64,000 nucleotides of DNA from Motilimonas cestriensis (lineage in GTDB: Bacteria > Pseudomonadota > Gammaproteobacteria > Enterobacterales > CBDFNC01): assembly GCF_021295315.1 (NCBI RefSeq), contig NZ_JAIMJA010000006.1, positions 124,001 to 188,000 on the forward strand, in the 5' to 3' direction. The notes below the pieces were generated by a model that made no database searches, was not told the origin of the DNA, and saw only the letters and a list, made by a program, of their open reading frames with translations. How positions within the stretch are numbered: position 1 is the first letter of the stretch; each line of letters starts with the position of its first letter. Below, piece by piece: positions 8,837 through 20,600 of the stretch. The position numbers were made by a program, and so were the translations under genes.

Positions 8837-9760
8837 TTAAATCGGATCCAGCTCTTGGGCTTGGATCAGTTCCGCCAAACGCGTTCTAAACCAGCGATGG
8901 GCCGGATCTTGATGGTTGCGATGATGCCACTGTAAGGTGCAATCAAATTCGTCGATTTCGATGGGTAAGGGTTTAATGGTAACCGGGTGATCTTCTGATA
9001 AGCGCTTGGCGATATGCGACGGCAAAGTCAGTAATAAATTAGATTGCGCCACCATATTCACCGCAGACGGATAAGAGCTGACGCGCAGGCGTACCTTTCG
9101 CGTCACGCCTTTTTCGGCCAGGGCTCTGTCGATAGCGGTGGTTTTGTCTGTGCCTACAGTGATCACGGCATGGTGATAGTCGGCAAAATCTTGCAATGAC
9201 AAGCTGGATTTTGCGCTTAACGGGTGATCTTGACGCATGATACACACAAAGTAATCACGGTTGATCAAACTGGCATGCATGTCTTTGGCGTTGGGATCTT
9301 GGATCGTCGTACCTAAATCGACCTTACCTTCTTTTAATAGTTGATAGGTTTGCTTGTCCCAGTTTTGGACGTTGATACTAATATGTGGCGCCGCGCGATA
9401 AATGTCAGCCAGCGCCTTGGGCAGAATGTATTCACTGACATAATCCGTTGAGGCAATGGTGAACTCTTTGCGACATTCCATTGGGTCAAACTCTTGCGAG
9501 CTAAATAGCCCATCCATGGCTTGCACTAATTTGGCGACTTCAGGTGCCAGTTGCATGGCTTTATTGGTCGGGGTTAACTCAGGGCCCGCTTTAATTAACA
9601 GTGGATCATTAAACAACTCGCGCAGCTTCGCTAAGTTCTTACTCATGGCTGATTGGCTTATAAACTGCCGCTGAGCGGCTTTCGTCACGCTCAGCTCTTG
9701 CAGCAGCAAATGTAAACTCACTATCAGGTTTAAGTTGATCCGACTGATCTTTTTAATCAT
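8837..9760 (-). CDS. LysR-type transcriptional regulator
   Basis: A 307-residue protein with the LysR winged HTH in residues ~5-65 (LLLQELSVTKAAQRQFISQ, SAMSKNLAKLRELF, DPLLIK) followed by the two-lobed co-inducer domain beginning EFTIASTDYVSEYILP. It lies 15 bp after the dsbD start-to-stop unit on the same strand, and dsbD reads toward it, so read-through from dsbD is possible. Its target and ligand cannot be deduced. The subfamily resembles the NodD/LeuO-like group by its N-terminal extension MIKKISRINLNL. Confidence 0.9.
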   Translation of the reverse strand: MIKKISRINLNLIVSLHLLLQELSVTKAAQRQFISQSAMSKNLAKLRELFNDPLLIKAGPELTPTNKAMQLAPEVAKLVQAMDGLFSSQEFDPMECRKEFTIASTDYVSEYILPKALADIYRAAPHISINVQNWDKQTYQLLKEGKVDLGTTIQDPNAKDMHASLINRDYFVCIMRQDHPLSAKSSLSLQDFADYHHAVITVGTDKTTAIDRALAEKGVTRKVRLRVSSYPSAVNMVAQSNLLLTLPSHIAKRLSEDHPVTIKPLPIEIDEFDCTLQWHHRNHQDPAHRWFRTRLAELIQAQELDPI

Positions 9761-9774
9761 CTCGATGATCTCAT

Positions 9775-11568
9775 TTATTTTATCTCATGGCGTTGCAGGT
9801 GCTGTAAAAATTGCTCACCAGCCATAAAGCCTGTGACACGCGCTTGGGTTAAACGCTCACCTTGCTGGTTATAAAACAAAATGCTGGGCAGGCCCAAAAT
9901 ATTTAGTTCACTGAGCATGCCTTGATCATCGGCATTGTTTTTAGTGACATCGGCTTGGATCAACAGCACGTTATCGAGCTGCTCAATCACGCCATTATGA
10001 GTGAATGTCGCTTTTTCAAAGTCCTTACAAGCCACGCACCAATCCGCATAAAAATCGACCATTACCGCCTGATTATTTTGCTTGGCAATAGCCAATTGGT
10101 TTTGCAACTCAGATAAGTTGGTGACATAAATAAAGCGTGATTTTAAACCTTGCTTTATACTTTGCTGCTCGCTGATTTGCGCAGCGGTTAAGCCCATGAC
10201 GCTCGCGCCAGCTAATGCAATACAAACCAGTCCTAGCGCTTTTAAGCGATGGGCGCTGCGCCACATTGCATGGGCTAAATAAGCCAGTAAAGCTAAACCT
10301 AGAAGAGCAAATAACACGCTGCTTATTGTAGCGCTAATAAAGCGCTCTAACATCACTACAGCAACACTCAATAATAAGAAACCAAACACCACTTTAATGT
10401 GTACCATCCACATCCCAGCTTTCGGTAAAAACTTACCGCCTGAGGTACCTAAAATAAGCAAAGGTAAGCCCATACCAAGGCTAAGGGCGTAAAGTACCGC
10501 GCCGCCAAGTACTAAATCGCCGGTGCCTGCCACATATAATAAAGCGCCTGACAAAGGCGCAGTGGTGCAAGGCGAGCAAACTAAGCCAGAGATCAAGCCC
10601 ATTAAAAACACGCCTTTGACGCTGCCACCTTGCTGCTGATTGCTGACCTTATTTAAGCGCTCACTGATAAAGCTGGGTAATTGCAGGTTAAACAAGCCAA
10701 ACATCGACAAAGAGAGCATTGTAAAAAGCATCGCTAATGAAATCAGGATCACCGGATGTTGCAACGCAGCTTGGTATTTCAGTCCTGCCATCGCCACCAC
10801 TAAGCCCAGTAAGGTGTAAGTTAGCGCCATGCCTTGCACATAAGTAAACGACAGTAAAAAGCTACGTTTTGTGCTTAAGGATTTTTGCCCAACAATAATA
10901 CCGGACAAAATCGGGTACATAGGAAACACACAAGGGGTAAAGGCAAGGCCAATACCAAGGAGAAAAAATAATCCCAAACTAATGAGTAAGCTTTGCTGAG
11001 ACAGAATATCGGCTAAGCCACTGGAGCTTTGCTGATCTAATTTTTGCTGCGCGATGCCTGTTGTTGCCGATGACGTGTTGCTTTGGCTTGCTGTATTGGC
11101 TTGTCCCTCTAGCGGGCTAAGATAAATCACTTTGGTTTCAGGTGGGTAGCATAAACCCGCATCGGCGCAGCCTTGATAAGTCACGCTGATTTGCGCATCG
11201 TTGGCGATGTTTTTCACATTCAAAACAATTTCTGTGTCTTGGCGATAAATCACCACATCACCAAAGTAGTCATCGTGATAAGCAATGCCTTCAGGCAAGG
11301 TAGGGGGCAATATCTCAACGCCTTGCGCCTTAAAACTAAATTGATGCTGATACAGGTAATATTCAGGTGTAACCGCCCAGTTTAAATACACTTCATCGTC
11401 TTGCTGTTGATAGGCAAACTGAAATGCTTGATCGACTGGCAAAAAATCAGACTGCTGGCTAAAAGGACTACTGCTATTGGTACTGCTTTGGCTAAAAGGA
11501 GAGTTACCCGCAGCCGATGCCATATTTATTAAGCAAATACTAAAAATTAATGCCAAAAAACGTGTCAT
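9775..11568 (-). CDS. dsbD: Thiol:disulfide interchange protein DsbD
   Basis: A 597-residue protein (E. coli DsbD about 565) with a signal peptide ending near MASAAG. A periplasmic alpha domain contains CADAGLCYPPETK, followed by eight predicted membrane segments with the redox cysteines in AFTPCVFPMYPI and GLVCSPCTTAPL. The C-terminal thioredoxin-like domain has WCVACKDFEK. It passes electrons from cytoplasmic thioredoxin to periplasmic DsbC and other reductases. I set the start at 11568 (MTRFLALIF, after CAGGGTAG); the open frame extends to 11616 but would put extra residues before the signal peptide. It follows cutA, as in enterobacteria. Confidence 0.96.
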   Translation of the reverse strand: MTRFLALIFSICLINMASAAGNSPFSQSSTNSSSPFSQQSDFLPVDQAFQFAYQQQDDEVYLNWAVTPEYYLYQHQFSFKAQGVEILPPTLPEGIAYHDDYFGDVVIYRQDTEIVLNVKNIANDAQISVTYQGCADAGLCYPPETKVIYLSPLEGQANTASQSNTSSATTGIAQQKLDQQSSSGLADILSQQSLLISLGLFFLLGIGLAFTPCVFPMYPILSGIIVGQKSLSTKRSFLLSFTYVQGMALTYTLLGLVVAMAGLKYQAALQHPVILISLAMLFTMLSLSMFGLFNLQLPSFISERLNKVSNQQQGGSVKGVFLMGLISGLVCSPCTTAPLSGALLYVAGTGDLVLGGAVLYALSLGMGLPLLILGTSGGKFLPKAGMWMVHIKVVFGFLLLSVAVVMLERFISATISSVLFALLGLALLAYLAHAMWRSAHRLKALGLVCIALAGASVMGLTAAQISEQQSIKQGLKSRFIYVTNLSELQNQLAIAKQNNQAVMVDFYADWCVACKDFEKATFTHNGVIEQLDNVLLIQADVTKNNADDQGMLSELNILGLPSILFYNQQGERLTQARVTGFMAGEQFLQHLQRHEIK

Positions 11569-11647
11569 TTTACTACCCTGAAAATGCATAAAGTAAAGCC
11601 ACTGGGCGAGTAACATTGCCCAGTTATTTGGTTGGATAACTTGGTTG

Positions 11648-11971
11648 TTATTGTGTCACTTGATCAATCCAGTTTAAGTATCGCGGCTCACCTTGCGTGA
11701 TAGGTAGCGCGATAATTTCCGGTGTATCATAACTGTGCAGACTTTTAATAGCTTCAGACAACTTATCAAACAAGCCTGCCGTGGTTTTAATCATCATTAA
11801 TACTTCGCGATCTTGCTGTATTTCACCTTGCCAATGATACAAGGAATACACATTAGGCTGCATGGTAATACAAGCCGCAAGTTTTTCTCGCAATATTTCC
11901 CCTGCAATTTTATCGGCTTCCGTGCTATCGGGGGCTGAGCAAAGCACCATAATGTATGTTTGTTGCATCAA
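11648..11971 (-). CDS. cutA: Divalent-cation tolerance protein CutA
   Basis: A 107-residue protein matching CutA throughout: CSAPDSTEADKIAGEILREK, LAACITMQPNVYSLYHWQG, EIQQDREVLMMIKT and SYDTPEIIALPI, full length for the family. CutA forms stable trimers and binds divalent metals; its physiological role is poorly defined. The cutA-dsbD pair has the same order and strand as in E. coli, and the two genes are 79 bp apart. Confidence 0.96.
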   Translation of the reverse strand: MMQQTYIMVLCSAPDSTEADKIAGEILREKLAACITMQPNVYSLYHWQGEIQQDREVLMMIKTTAGLFDKLSEAIKSLHSYDTPEIIALPITQGEPRYLNWIDQVTQ

Positions 11972-12085
11972 TACACGCTCCTTGAGTTAGGCTTAAGGTT
12001 CAATGATACGGGTATCTCGATATATAAACGAATAGATATTTTTTGTAGTGTGGGCTGCGCCATTAAACCCGCATTAGTTCTAAGC

Positions 12086-12103
12086 CAATCATGCTAATGA
12101 TTG
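12086..12103. promoter_or_regulatory. Perfect inverted repeat upstream of dcuA
   Basis: CAATCAT-GCTA-ATGATTG is a perfect 7+4+7 palindrome ending 38 bp before the dcuA start. Its arms are not in the FNR order (TTGAT-N4-ATCAA), so I do not call it an FNR site. It could be an operator or an RNA hairpin in the leader. Confidence 0.3.
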
Positions 12104-12141
12104 AGTATGGATTTATAACGAAACTCAATAGGAACAAGATC

Positions 12142-13443
12142 ATGGTATTAGTAGAACTCTTGATTGTGTTGAGCGCCATTTTTTTAGGTGCTCGGCTAGG
12201 TAGTATAGGTATTGGTTTTGCTGGTGGTCTCGGAGTACTGATTCTGACCTTAGGCTTTGGCATGAAGCCAGGTACCATTCCTATCGATGTTATTCTTATT
12301 ATCATGTCGGTGATCGCAGCAATAGCGGCAATGCAAGTGGCGGGCGGGTTAGATTATCTGGTCTCGTTAGCTGAGCGTGTACTGCGTAAAAATCCGAAAC
12401 AGGTCACTTTTTTAGCCCCCATAGTGACCTACGTGATGACCTTGTTTGCCGGAACAGGCCACACCGCTTTTGCGACTTTACCTGTGATTGCAGAAGTGGC
12501 TAAGGAGCAGGGCATTAGGCCTTCGCGTCCTTTAAGTATTGCCGTGGTCGCCTCGCAAATTGCGATTACGGCGTCACCTATCTCAGCAGCGCTCGTGTTA
12601 ATGAGCGGCATGTTAGAAAAATACAACGTGAGCTATTTGCAAATTTTACTCATTTGTATACCCACCACGTTTATTGCCTGCATGACCGGGGCATTTGTGG
12701 CGCAGTTTATGGGCAAAGATTTAGCAGAGGATGAAATATACCAAGAGCGCTTAGCTAAAGGCTTGGTTTCACTGCATCGAGGAGAAGCGAGGGCGCTTAA
12801 GTCTGGCGCTAAATTGTCGGTGCTGATTTTCTTATTCGCTATTATTGCCGTAGTGACTTACGCCACCGCCATCAGTGATACGGTGGCTTGGATAGATAAC
12901 CCGGCTTTGCCTCGTAATGAAGCGATTATGGTGTTTATGTTGACAGCCGCCACCCTTATTGCCCTGATCACTAAAATTGACACCTCCGAAGTGCTTAATG
13001 CCGCCACCTTTAAGTCGGGCATGAGTGCGTGTATTTGTGTGCTGGGCGTAGCATGGTTAGGGGATACCTTTGTATCTAATCACCTTAACGATATCAAAGA
13101 TATTTCTGGAGTGGTGCTAACCGAGCAACCTTGGATGCTCGCGGTGGTATTGTTTTTTGCCAGCATGCTGCTTTACTCTCAAGCGGCAACAACCGCAGCG
13201 TTAATCCCATCGGCACTGATGCTAGGGGTGAGCCCTGAAGCTGCCATTGCCTCTTTTGCCGCAGTGAGCGCATTGTTTGTGTTACCCACTTATCCAACTT
13301 TGCTTGCCGCCGTTGAAATGGATGACACTGGCTCAACCCGCATTGGTAAGGCCGTTTTTAACCATCCGTTTGTTATTCCGGGTGTGGTGACGATTACCTC
13401 TTCTGTTGCACTGGGCTTTGTTGTAGCTAATTTAGTTTTGTAA
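12142..13443 (+). CDS. dcuA: Anaerobic C4-dicarboxylate transporter DcuA
   Basis: The chosen start (12142, after AGGAA) gives 433 residues, the same length as E. coli DcuA. Highly conserved stretches include ARLGSIGIGFAGGLGVL, AAMQVAGGLDYLV, APIVTYVMTLFAGTGHTA, SQIAITASPISAA, MSACICVLGVAWLGDTFVSN and PTYPTLLAAVEMDDTG. DcuA exchanges fumarate, malate, aspartate and succinate across the inner membrane. In E. coli it sits between aspA and cutA next to fxsA; here aspA is absent from the cluster but the rest of the neighbourhood is kept. The frame is open upstream to 12091, which would add a non-conserved leader. Confidence 0.95.
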   Translation: MVLVELLIVLSAIFLGARLGSIGIGFAGGLGVLILTLGFGMKPGTIPIDVILIIMSVIAAIAAMQVAGGLDYLVSLAERVLRKNPKQVTFLAPIVTYVMTLFAGTGHTAFATLPVIAEVAKEQGIRPSRPLSIAVVASQIAITASPISAALVLMSGMLEKYNVSYLQILLICIPTTFIACMTGAFVAQFMGKDLAEDEIYQERLAKGLVSLHRGEARALKSGAKLSVLIFLFAIIAVVTYATAISDTVAWIDNPALPRNEAIMVFMLTAATLIALITKIDTSEVLNAATFKSGMSACICVLGVAWLGDTFVSNHLNDIKDISGVVLTEQPWMLAVVLFFASMLLYSQAATTAALIPSALMLGVSPEAAIASFAAVSALFVLPTYPTLLAAVEMDDTGSTRIGKAVFNHPFVIPGVVTITSSVALGFVVANLVL

Positions 13444-13577
13444 GTTATGAAGGCTAAACAGTTTTACTACTAGATCGGAAATACTTAGTTGTTGGTTCGG
13501 TATATACAGCGAGTGCTGCTTTTGTGGCGAAGTAAGAGTTCAGGTAAGCTAGGCAGACTTTATCGCAAAAACATTTT

Positions 13578-13736
13578 TTCGCGGAATAAATTCCGCTCCT
13601 TGTATGTTAAATTTGTTGATTCGTGTTTTTTTGTAGGACCTGAGCTTGCTCAGGGAATTTGCGATGTTCGCTGAGCAAGCTCAGCTCCTACAGGTGGCGA
13701 TATAGGCTTTTGTAGGAACGATATTTACATCGCGAA
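13578..13736. repeat. Cluster of four REP units
   Basis: Units at 13578-13602 (minus, head decayed), 13633-13657 (plus, stem CCTGAGC/GCTCAGG), 13667-13691 (minus, stem GCTGAGC/GCTCAGC) and 13712-13736 (plus, ACGATAT/ACATCGC, two mismatches). The 13633 unit has C-G where its neighbour has G-C at the stem base, so pairing is kept while sequence changes. They fill most of the 392-bp gap between dcuA and fxsA; the short open frame at 13489-13674 is a by-product of these repeats. Confidence 0.85.
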
Positions 13737-13835
13737 ATAGCATTGTTAACCCTAAGCCAGATAAGGGCATTTAGGTTTAGTGATTTACTGCATGCTTGTT
13801 ATGCTTATGAAATGGAACTCAAGGTTGAGGTTATT

Positions 13836-14354
13836 ATGTTTGCGAAATTATTTTTACTGTTTACCGCTACCTCATTATTGGAAATTTTTATTCTCGTTAA
13901 AGTCGGTGGCTTCTTAGGTGCTTGGCCCACCGTTGGCTTAGTGGTCGTCACCGCATTCGTCGGCTCTGCGTTAGTGCGTAGCCAAGGCATACAAACCATG
14001 TTTAAGGTGCAAGAGCGCATGAACCAAGGTGAAATGCCAGGGCAGCAACTGATAGAAGGCATGATGTTAGTGATTGCCGGGGTATTATTAGTGACACCCG
14101 GTTTTGTTACCGATTTTTGCGGCTTAATGTTATTACAACCGAATATTCGCGCCAAATTAGCCAAAGCGGCGATGAATAAGTTTCAGCTGCAAATGGTTGC
14201 GGGTGGGCAAGGAGGTCATGCTGGTTTTCATGGCGGCTTCACCGGTGGCCAGCCTTTTACACCGCCACCTCAAGGGCCAAACCAACAAGGTCCAGCCGAC
14301 AACAAAGTGAACGACGGCAACACCATTGAAGGTGAATACGAGCGTAAAGAATAA
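13836..14354 (+). CDS. fxsA: FxsA family membrane protein
   Basis: From the ATG at 13836 (preceded by TTGAGG) the protein has 172 residues. The first ~120 match the FxsA family: LLFTATSLLEIFILVKVGGF, TAFVGSALVRSQGIQTMFKV, GVLLVTPGFVTDFCGLMLL. There are three to four membrane segments, then a Gly/Gln/Pro-rich hydrophilic tail. In E. coli FxsA overproduction relieves F-exclusion of phage T7. Upstream in-frame codons to 13743 lack a ribosome site. As in E. coli it lies close to groES-groEL. Confidence 0.92.
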   Translation: MFAKLFLLFTATSLLEIFILVKVGGFLGAWPTVGLVVVTAFVGSALVRSQGIQTMFKVQERMNQGEMPGQQLIEGMMLVIAGVLLVTPGFVTDFCGLMLLQPNIRAKLAKAAMNKFQLQMVAGGQGGHAGFHGGFTGGQPFTPPPQGPNQQGPADNKVNDGNTIEGEYERKE

Positions 14355-14393
14355 CGACCTCAGTTCAGTCATTCAATAAACACTCTCTCACCT

Positions 14394-14421
14394 AAACAGC
14401 ACGCTTCAAACGTGCTGTTTT
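14394..14421 (+). terminator. Intrinsic terminator after fxsA
   Basis: AACAGCACG and CGTGCTGTT form a perfect 9-bp stem around CTTCAAA, followed by TTTAG. It ends the fxsA transcript. Confidence 0.75.
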
Positions 14422-14788
14422 AGCTCTGCTGCTGATGACTTTTCCAGCTAAGAGCCCCCCATCACACTATTCTATTATTCATTCTCTCGTGCCTTGAAAA
14501 GCAAAAAATAACCCTGTATTTTACATCGCGTCGAAATCGAAACTAAAAAAAATAATATGAACTTTGGTGAACCAAACGCGTCTAACCTAAGTAAAACTCG
14601 ACACAATAATTAATTTCACCAGCTTGGTGGGCCTTATTGAAGTATGCATTAAACCGATGGATAGGTTTAATTCTAAATAAAGCATTGGTGGCATGGAGCT
14701 TGCGATTTAGCTGAACAATCAGCTAGTTTGGTCCTCTTCATTACCTTGAACTGTAATGTTAGGGGCATCATCAAGGGAGATTTTCCAA
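14422..14788. other. Gene-poor stretch between fxsA and the 77-aa gene
   Basis: I see no open frame, REP unit or recognised RNA motif in these 367 bases. The last part must hold the promoter and leader of the small gene starting at 14789. Confidence 0.5.
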
Positions 14789-15022
14789 ATGAATGTTGCT
14801 GTATCTTTAAAAACGTTTAAAAAGTACCATCCTCGTCAAGTCGCTAAACATATAAAAGCCTTTTTCAATGGCCGAATCTATATTGTCGGAGTCGGTCGCT
14901 TTCGTGTAGTTAATGGCAAATTAGTGGCCTATAAAGATGCTGACAGAAAAGCGCTTTCAGTCATGAGTGAAGTCAATCGCATCATCAAAGAGATGCAAAT
15001 ACAGCAAAGTGTTGCTGCTTAG
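14789..15022 (+). CDS. Small basic protein of unknown function
   Basis: A 77-residue protein starting MNVAVSLKTFKKYHPRQV, with a good GGGAGA site before the ATG and its own terminator after the stop, which supports it being real. It is rich in Lys/Arg in the first half, has a central beta-like stretch (GRIYIVGVGRFRVVNGK) and an amphipathic C-terminal helix. No cysteine cluster, signal peptide or membrane segment is present. I do not recognise the family. It lies between fxsA and groES. Confidence 0.65.
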   Translation: MNVAVSLKTFKKYHPRQVAKHIKAFFNGRIYIVGVGRFRVVNGKLVAYKDADRKALSVMSEVNRIIKEMQIQQSVAA

Positions 15023-15041
15023 CATCCAGTTTTGACGACGT

Positions 15042-15069
15042 AAAAAAGGAGCATTTGGCTCCTTTTTTT
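15042..15069 (+). terminator. Intrinsic terminator after the 77-aa gene
   Basis: GGAGC and GCTCC form a stem flanked by an A-run before and seven Ts after, a standard rho-independent terminator. It separates the small gene from the heat-shock promoter of groES. Confidence 0.85.
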
Positions 15070-15140
15070 GTATCTGAGTGTAAGAAAGCCCACAACCGCG
15101 TAAAAAACGCAGAAATTTTCTGATTTTTTTTATCTTTCCC

Positions 15141-15169
15141 CTTGAGAAAATCTGTAGCAACCCCATCTA
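15141..15169 (+). promoter_or_regulatory. Sigma-32 (RpoH) heat-shock promoter of groES-groEL
   Basis: CTTGAGA (15141-15147) and CCCCATCTA (15161-15169) are separated by 13 bp, matching the RpoH consensus CTTGAAA-N13/14-CCCCATnT closely. No CIRCE element (TTAGCACTC-N9-GAGTGCTAA) is seen, so control is by sigma-32 rather than HrcA, as usual in gammaproteobacteria. Confidence 0.88.
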
Positions 15170-15251
15170 GTGAGCATGGATTTGACCAAAAGCATTTTGC
15201 TCAAGGTCTTTTATAGCAACAACATAAACTTAAACTCTCAGGAGAACTTCA

Positions 15252-15545
15252 ATGAATATTCGTCCTTTACACGATCGCGTTATCGTTAGACGTCAAGAAC
15301 AAGAATCTAAGTCTGCTGGCGGTATCGTTTTAACTGGCTCAGCTGCAACCAAGTCAACTCGCGGTGAGATTATCGCAGTGGGTAATGGCCGCATTCTAGA
15401 AAATGGCGACGTTAAAGCATTGGATGTAAAAGTAGGCGACACAATCATTTTTAGTGAAGGTTACGGCGTTAAAACAGAAAAACTAAACGGCGAAGAAGTA
15501 TTGATCATGAGCGAAGGTGACATCCTTGCCGTGGTTGAAGCTTAA
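15252..15545 (+). CDS. groES: Co-chaperonin GroES
   Basis: A 97-residue protein with the full GroES pattern: [17 protein letters not shown], the mobile loop [30 protein letters not shown] and [14 protein letters not shown]. It caps the GroEL cylinder for protein folding in the cytoplasm. CAGGAGAA precedes the ATG. It is the first gene of the heat-shock operon, with groEL 59 bp downstream. Confidence 0.98.
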   Translation: MNIRPLHDRVIVRRQEQESKSAGGIVLTGSAATKSTRGEIIAVGNGRILENGDVKALDVKVGDTIIFSEGYGVKTEKLNGEEVLIMSEGDILAVVEA

Positions 15546-15568
15546 TTAACGCATTGAATGTAATTTAA

Positions 15569-17242
<1,674 letters not shown>

Positions 17243-17285
17243 TAAGCCTTTAGCAGTAAGCTATTGATTTAATAGCTTACAAAGT

Positions 17286-17317
17286 AAAATGGTCAGCATT
17301 TGCTGGCCATTTTTTTT
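17286..17317 (+). terminator. Intrinsic terminator of groES-groEL
   Basis: AATGGTCAGC and GCTGGCCATT pair around ATTT, followed by a run of Ts. It closes the chaperonin operon. Confidence 0.9.
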
Positions 17318-17348
17318 AGCCTCAGATTTTAGTAGGAACGGTTTTTTT

Positions 17349-17373
17349 GTGGGAGCGGTTTTTAAACCGCGAA
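17349..17373 (+). repeat. REP unit
   Basis: Head GTGGGA, stem GCGGTTT, loop TT, stem AAACCGC, tail GAA; the stem is fully complementary. A truncated copy (GTAGGA plus half a stem) lies directly before it at 17332-17348, suggesting an older unit broken by insertion or slippage. Confidence 0.85.
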
Positions 17374-17616
17374 TAAGTTGCGTAATAACTTCCCTCCCAT
17401 AAAACAATGCACCTCCAAATTTTATGAGCTTTTTCTAATCAATTATGAGGTTTGTTACTACTTTTGACTGATTAAATATCCCTTATCAAGTGTGGTTTTT
17501 TTACACAGTTTTAGGAATGTGATCTATTTTATGAAATTTGTTTCATATATCGTTTATGCTGTGCGCAACTTAGTCAAAGTTGCATCACAATCTAACGCTC
17601 GTTTAAGGATAAACGT
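17374..17616. promoter_or_regulatory. Upstream region of the first chitinase gene
   Basis: The stretch contains the perfect inverted repeat ATGAAA-TTTG-TTTCAT at 17531-17546, 71 bp before the chitinase start, a plausible operator. TGTGA at 17519-17523 is only a CRP half-site. No -35/-10 pair was assigned with confidence. Confidence 0.35.
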
Positions 17617-20600
17617 ATGAGACATTCAACCAAGGCCTCTTTGGCCAAGGGCGCTTTTGCGCTTAGTACCCTCACTTCAGCTTGCCTGCTGGCATTCAAT
17701 GCTCAAGCCGCTAACTATGATTGTAGCGACATTCAAACCTGGGATTCATCGGCTGTATACGCAGCAAAAGGAACATTAGTTCAAGACCAAGGATCTGTTT
17801 TTGAAAACAAGTGGTATGCCGGCAGTTGGGATAAACCTGCCGTAGATGCATCGCCTTGGGCTAATTGGCAATTCAAGGGCGAGTGTGGTGATAATACTAC
17901 TGTAAATATCATTCCAACGGTGGCTTTAATCAACGTTGGCAAGCTTACCGCAGGTCAATCTGCTCGCTTTAGTGCAACCGCAAACGATGAAGATGGTCAG
18001 ATAAGTAAAGTGGACTTCTTTATTAACGGTAGCCTGATTGGCTCGGCGGCCAGCGCGCCTTACCAAGTCAACTGGAATACAGTGGTCGGCCCACATGAGC
18101 TAAGCGCGATTGCTTATGACGATAAAGGGGCAATGAGTCAAACCGCTATCCAACAGATAGTGGTGGATGCCGAGCCCGTTGATAACCTCAAACCAACACT
18201 GTCGCTATCGGGTGTGACCGATGGCGCTGAGCTATTGATAGGTGAATTGGTTGCACTGCAAGTGGTTGCGCAAGATAGCGATGGCAGCATTGCCAACGTG
18301 CAAGTGGTGGTTAATGGCGTCAGCGTGGATCTGGTGCCTGCGCCAGATAATGGTACGAGTAACAAGGTGACTTACTTAGCCAATTTCGAGATCGCTAACG
18401 GCGTCAACAGCATCCTAGTAAAAGCGGAAGATGACAAGGGCGCCTTGGTTGAGCAAGGCTTGACGGTTAATGGTAAAGAGGCTGTTAACTTAGCGCCACA
18501 AGTATCAATGAGCTTAAGCACCACGCAAGCTCAGCCGGGCGACACGGTTACCATCAATGCCACTGCTAGCGACAGCGATGATGGCTTAGAAAAAGTTGAA
18601 TTTTTAATTGATGGCGTAACGATTGCTCGATTCACGGCTGACACGGTTTCAGATTTCGACAGTGGCAAGTATACCTTTGATTTTGTAGCGACTAAAAGCG
18701 CGAAAGTCACCGTGGTGGCAACTGATATGAAGGGGCTAAGCAAGCAGCAAAGCGCCTTTTTAACACTGAACGATGGCGTGGTGGGCAATGATTGCCGCCC
18801 AGATGGTTTATACCAAACACCGGGTGTAAAAGTGCCATATTGTAGTGTTTACGATGATCAAGGCCGTGAAAAAATGGGCGCAGATCATCCTCGTCGCGTG
18901 ATTGGTTATTTCACCAGCTGGCGTAATAAAGGAAATGTTGATCAAGACTACTTGGTTGATGATATTCCTTGGGAAAACTTAACCCACATTAACTATGCCT
19001 TTGCCCATGTGGGTAAAGATCAAGGCGTGGGCTTAGGTCAAGCGCAACAAGATCAGCTAGCGCGTTTAGTGGAACGCAAAATGCAACATGATGTAAAAGT
19101 GCTGATCTCTGTTGGTGGCTGGGCCGAAACCGGTGGCATTAATGGCCCTGATGGTCGCGAGCAAACCGGTGGGTTCTATAAACTAACCACTAATATGGAC
19201 GGCTCAATCAACCATGCTGGTATCGCCAAGTTTGCCAAATCCTCGGTTGACTTTATTCGTAAACACAAGATAGACGGTATCGATATCGACTACGAATATG
19301 CCTCTGCGATGAAAGGCGCGGGCCACCCTGGCGATTTTTGGATTTCAGACAAGCTACGTCCTCATCTCATGGCCTCCTATGTTGAGCTAATGAAAGTGAT
19401 GCGTGAAGAGTTAGATAAAGCGTCGGCCCAAGATGGCCAGCATTATCTATTAACGGTTGCGGCACCGGCTTCAGGTTGGTTGCTACGTGGTATGGAGCGT
19501 TATGAGGCTAACGCATATTTAGATTACATCAACATCATGTCGTATGACTTACACGGCGCGTGGAATGAGTATGTAGGCCACAATGCTGCGCTTTACGATA
19601 CCGGTAAAGACGGTGAGTTAGCGCAAGTATACGCGGCGCAGCAATACGGCAAACTGGGTTACTTAAATACCGATTGGGCGGCGCATTACTATCGCGGCGG
19701 CATGCCAGCAGGGCGTATCAATATAGGTGTTCCCTATTACACCCGAGGTTGGGAAAAAGTATCAGGTGGCGAAGCGGGCCTATGGGGTAAATCGAAAGGC
19801 AGTAATTGTCCTGCGGGTACCCATGGTAAATGTGGTGCGGGTGCAAAAGGCTTAGACAATTTATGGCACGACTTGGAGAAAAACCAAGAAGTACCAGCAG
19901 GCTCTAACCCAATGTGGCATGCTAAAAACCTGCAAAACAATATGCTGGGATCATACTTAGAAACTTACGCTAACTCGCCAGACTATAAAGGCGATAAAGC
20001 TGAATATGAAAAAATTGTCGGTCAGTATGAATATTATTACGATAATCAGGCCGTAGCACCTTGGCTATGGAACCCAAGCACGCAAACGTTCCTATCAATG
20101 GAAGATAAAGCGTCAATCTTAACTAAAGCCGACTACGTCAAAGATCAAGGTATCGGTGGCATCATGTTCTGGGAGCTAGCAGGCGATTACTCATGTTACC
20201 CCTATGATGCACAAGGCAAACGCACCACAGTAGCCGATAAGTCGGAAGCGGCATGTGCTTCAGGTAATGGTGAATATCACATGGGTAATACCATGACTGA
20301 GACCATTTACGAAGAGTTCAAGTCTGCTACGCCATACGGAAACAAAACCATTGAAGGTAGTATTCCTGCGCAGGCAGTAGATCTGAAGGTAACACTGGAT
20401 AAACAGCGTGCTGATTACCCGATTACGACAGATCTTATCATTGAAAATAACGCGGGTGTGGCCATTGATGACCTCGTTGAAATTTCATTTGATTATCCAA
20501 CATCGGCTCCGGCTAATGCGGTTGCAGGTAATGCTAGTACGGTTAGTATTGTGTCGGGTCATGATGGTGACAATATCGGCGGTCTGAAAGGAGATTTCCA

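Noticed and set aside
12086-12103. FNR site for dcuA
   Set aside because: The palindrome CAATCAT-GCTA-ATGATTG has arms in the wrong order for TTGAT-N4-ATCAA.
13489-13674. 61-codon open frame between dcuA and fxsA
   Set aside because: It runs through two REP units and has no ribosome site.
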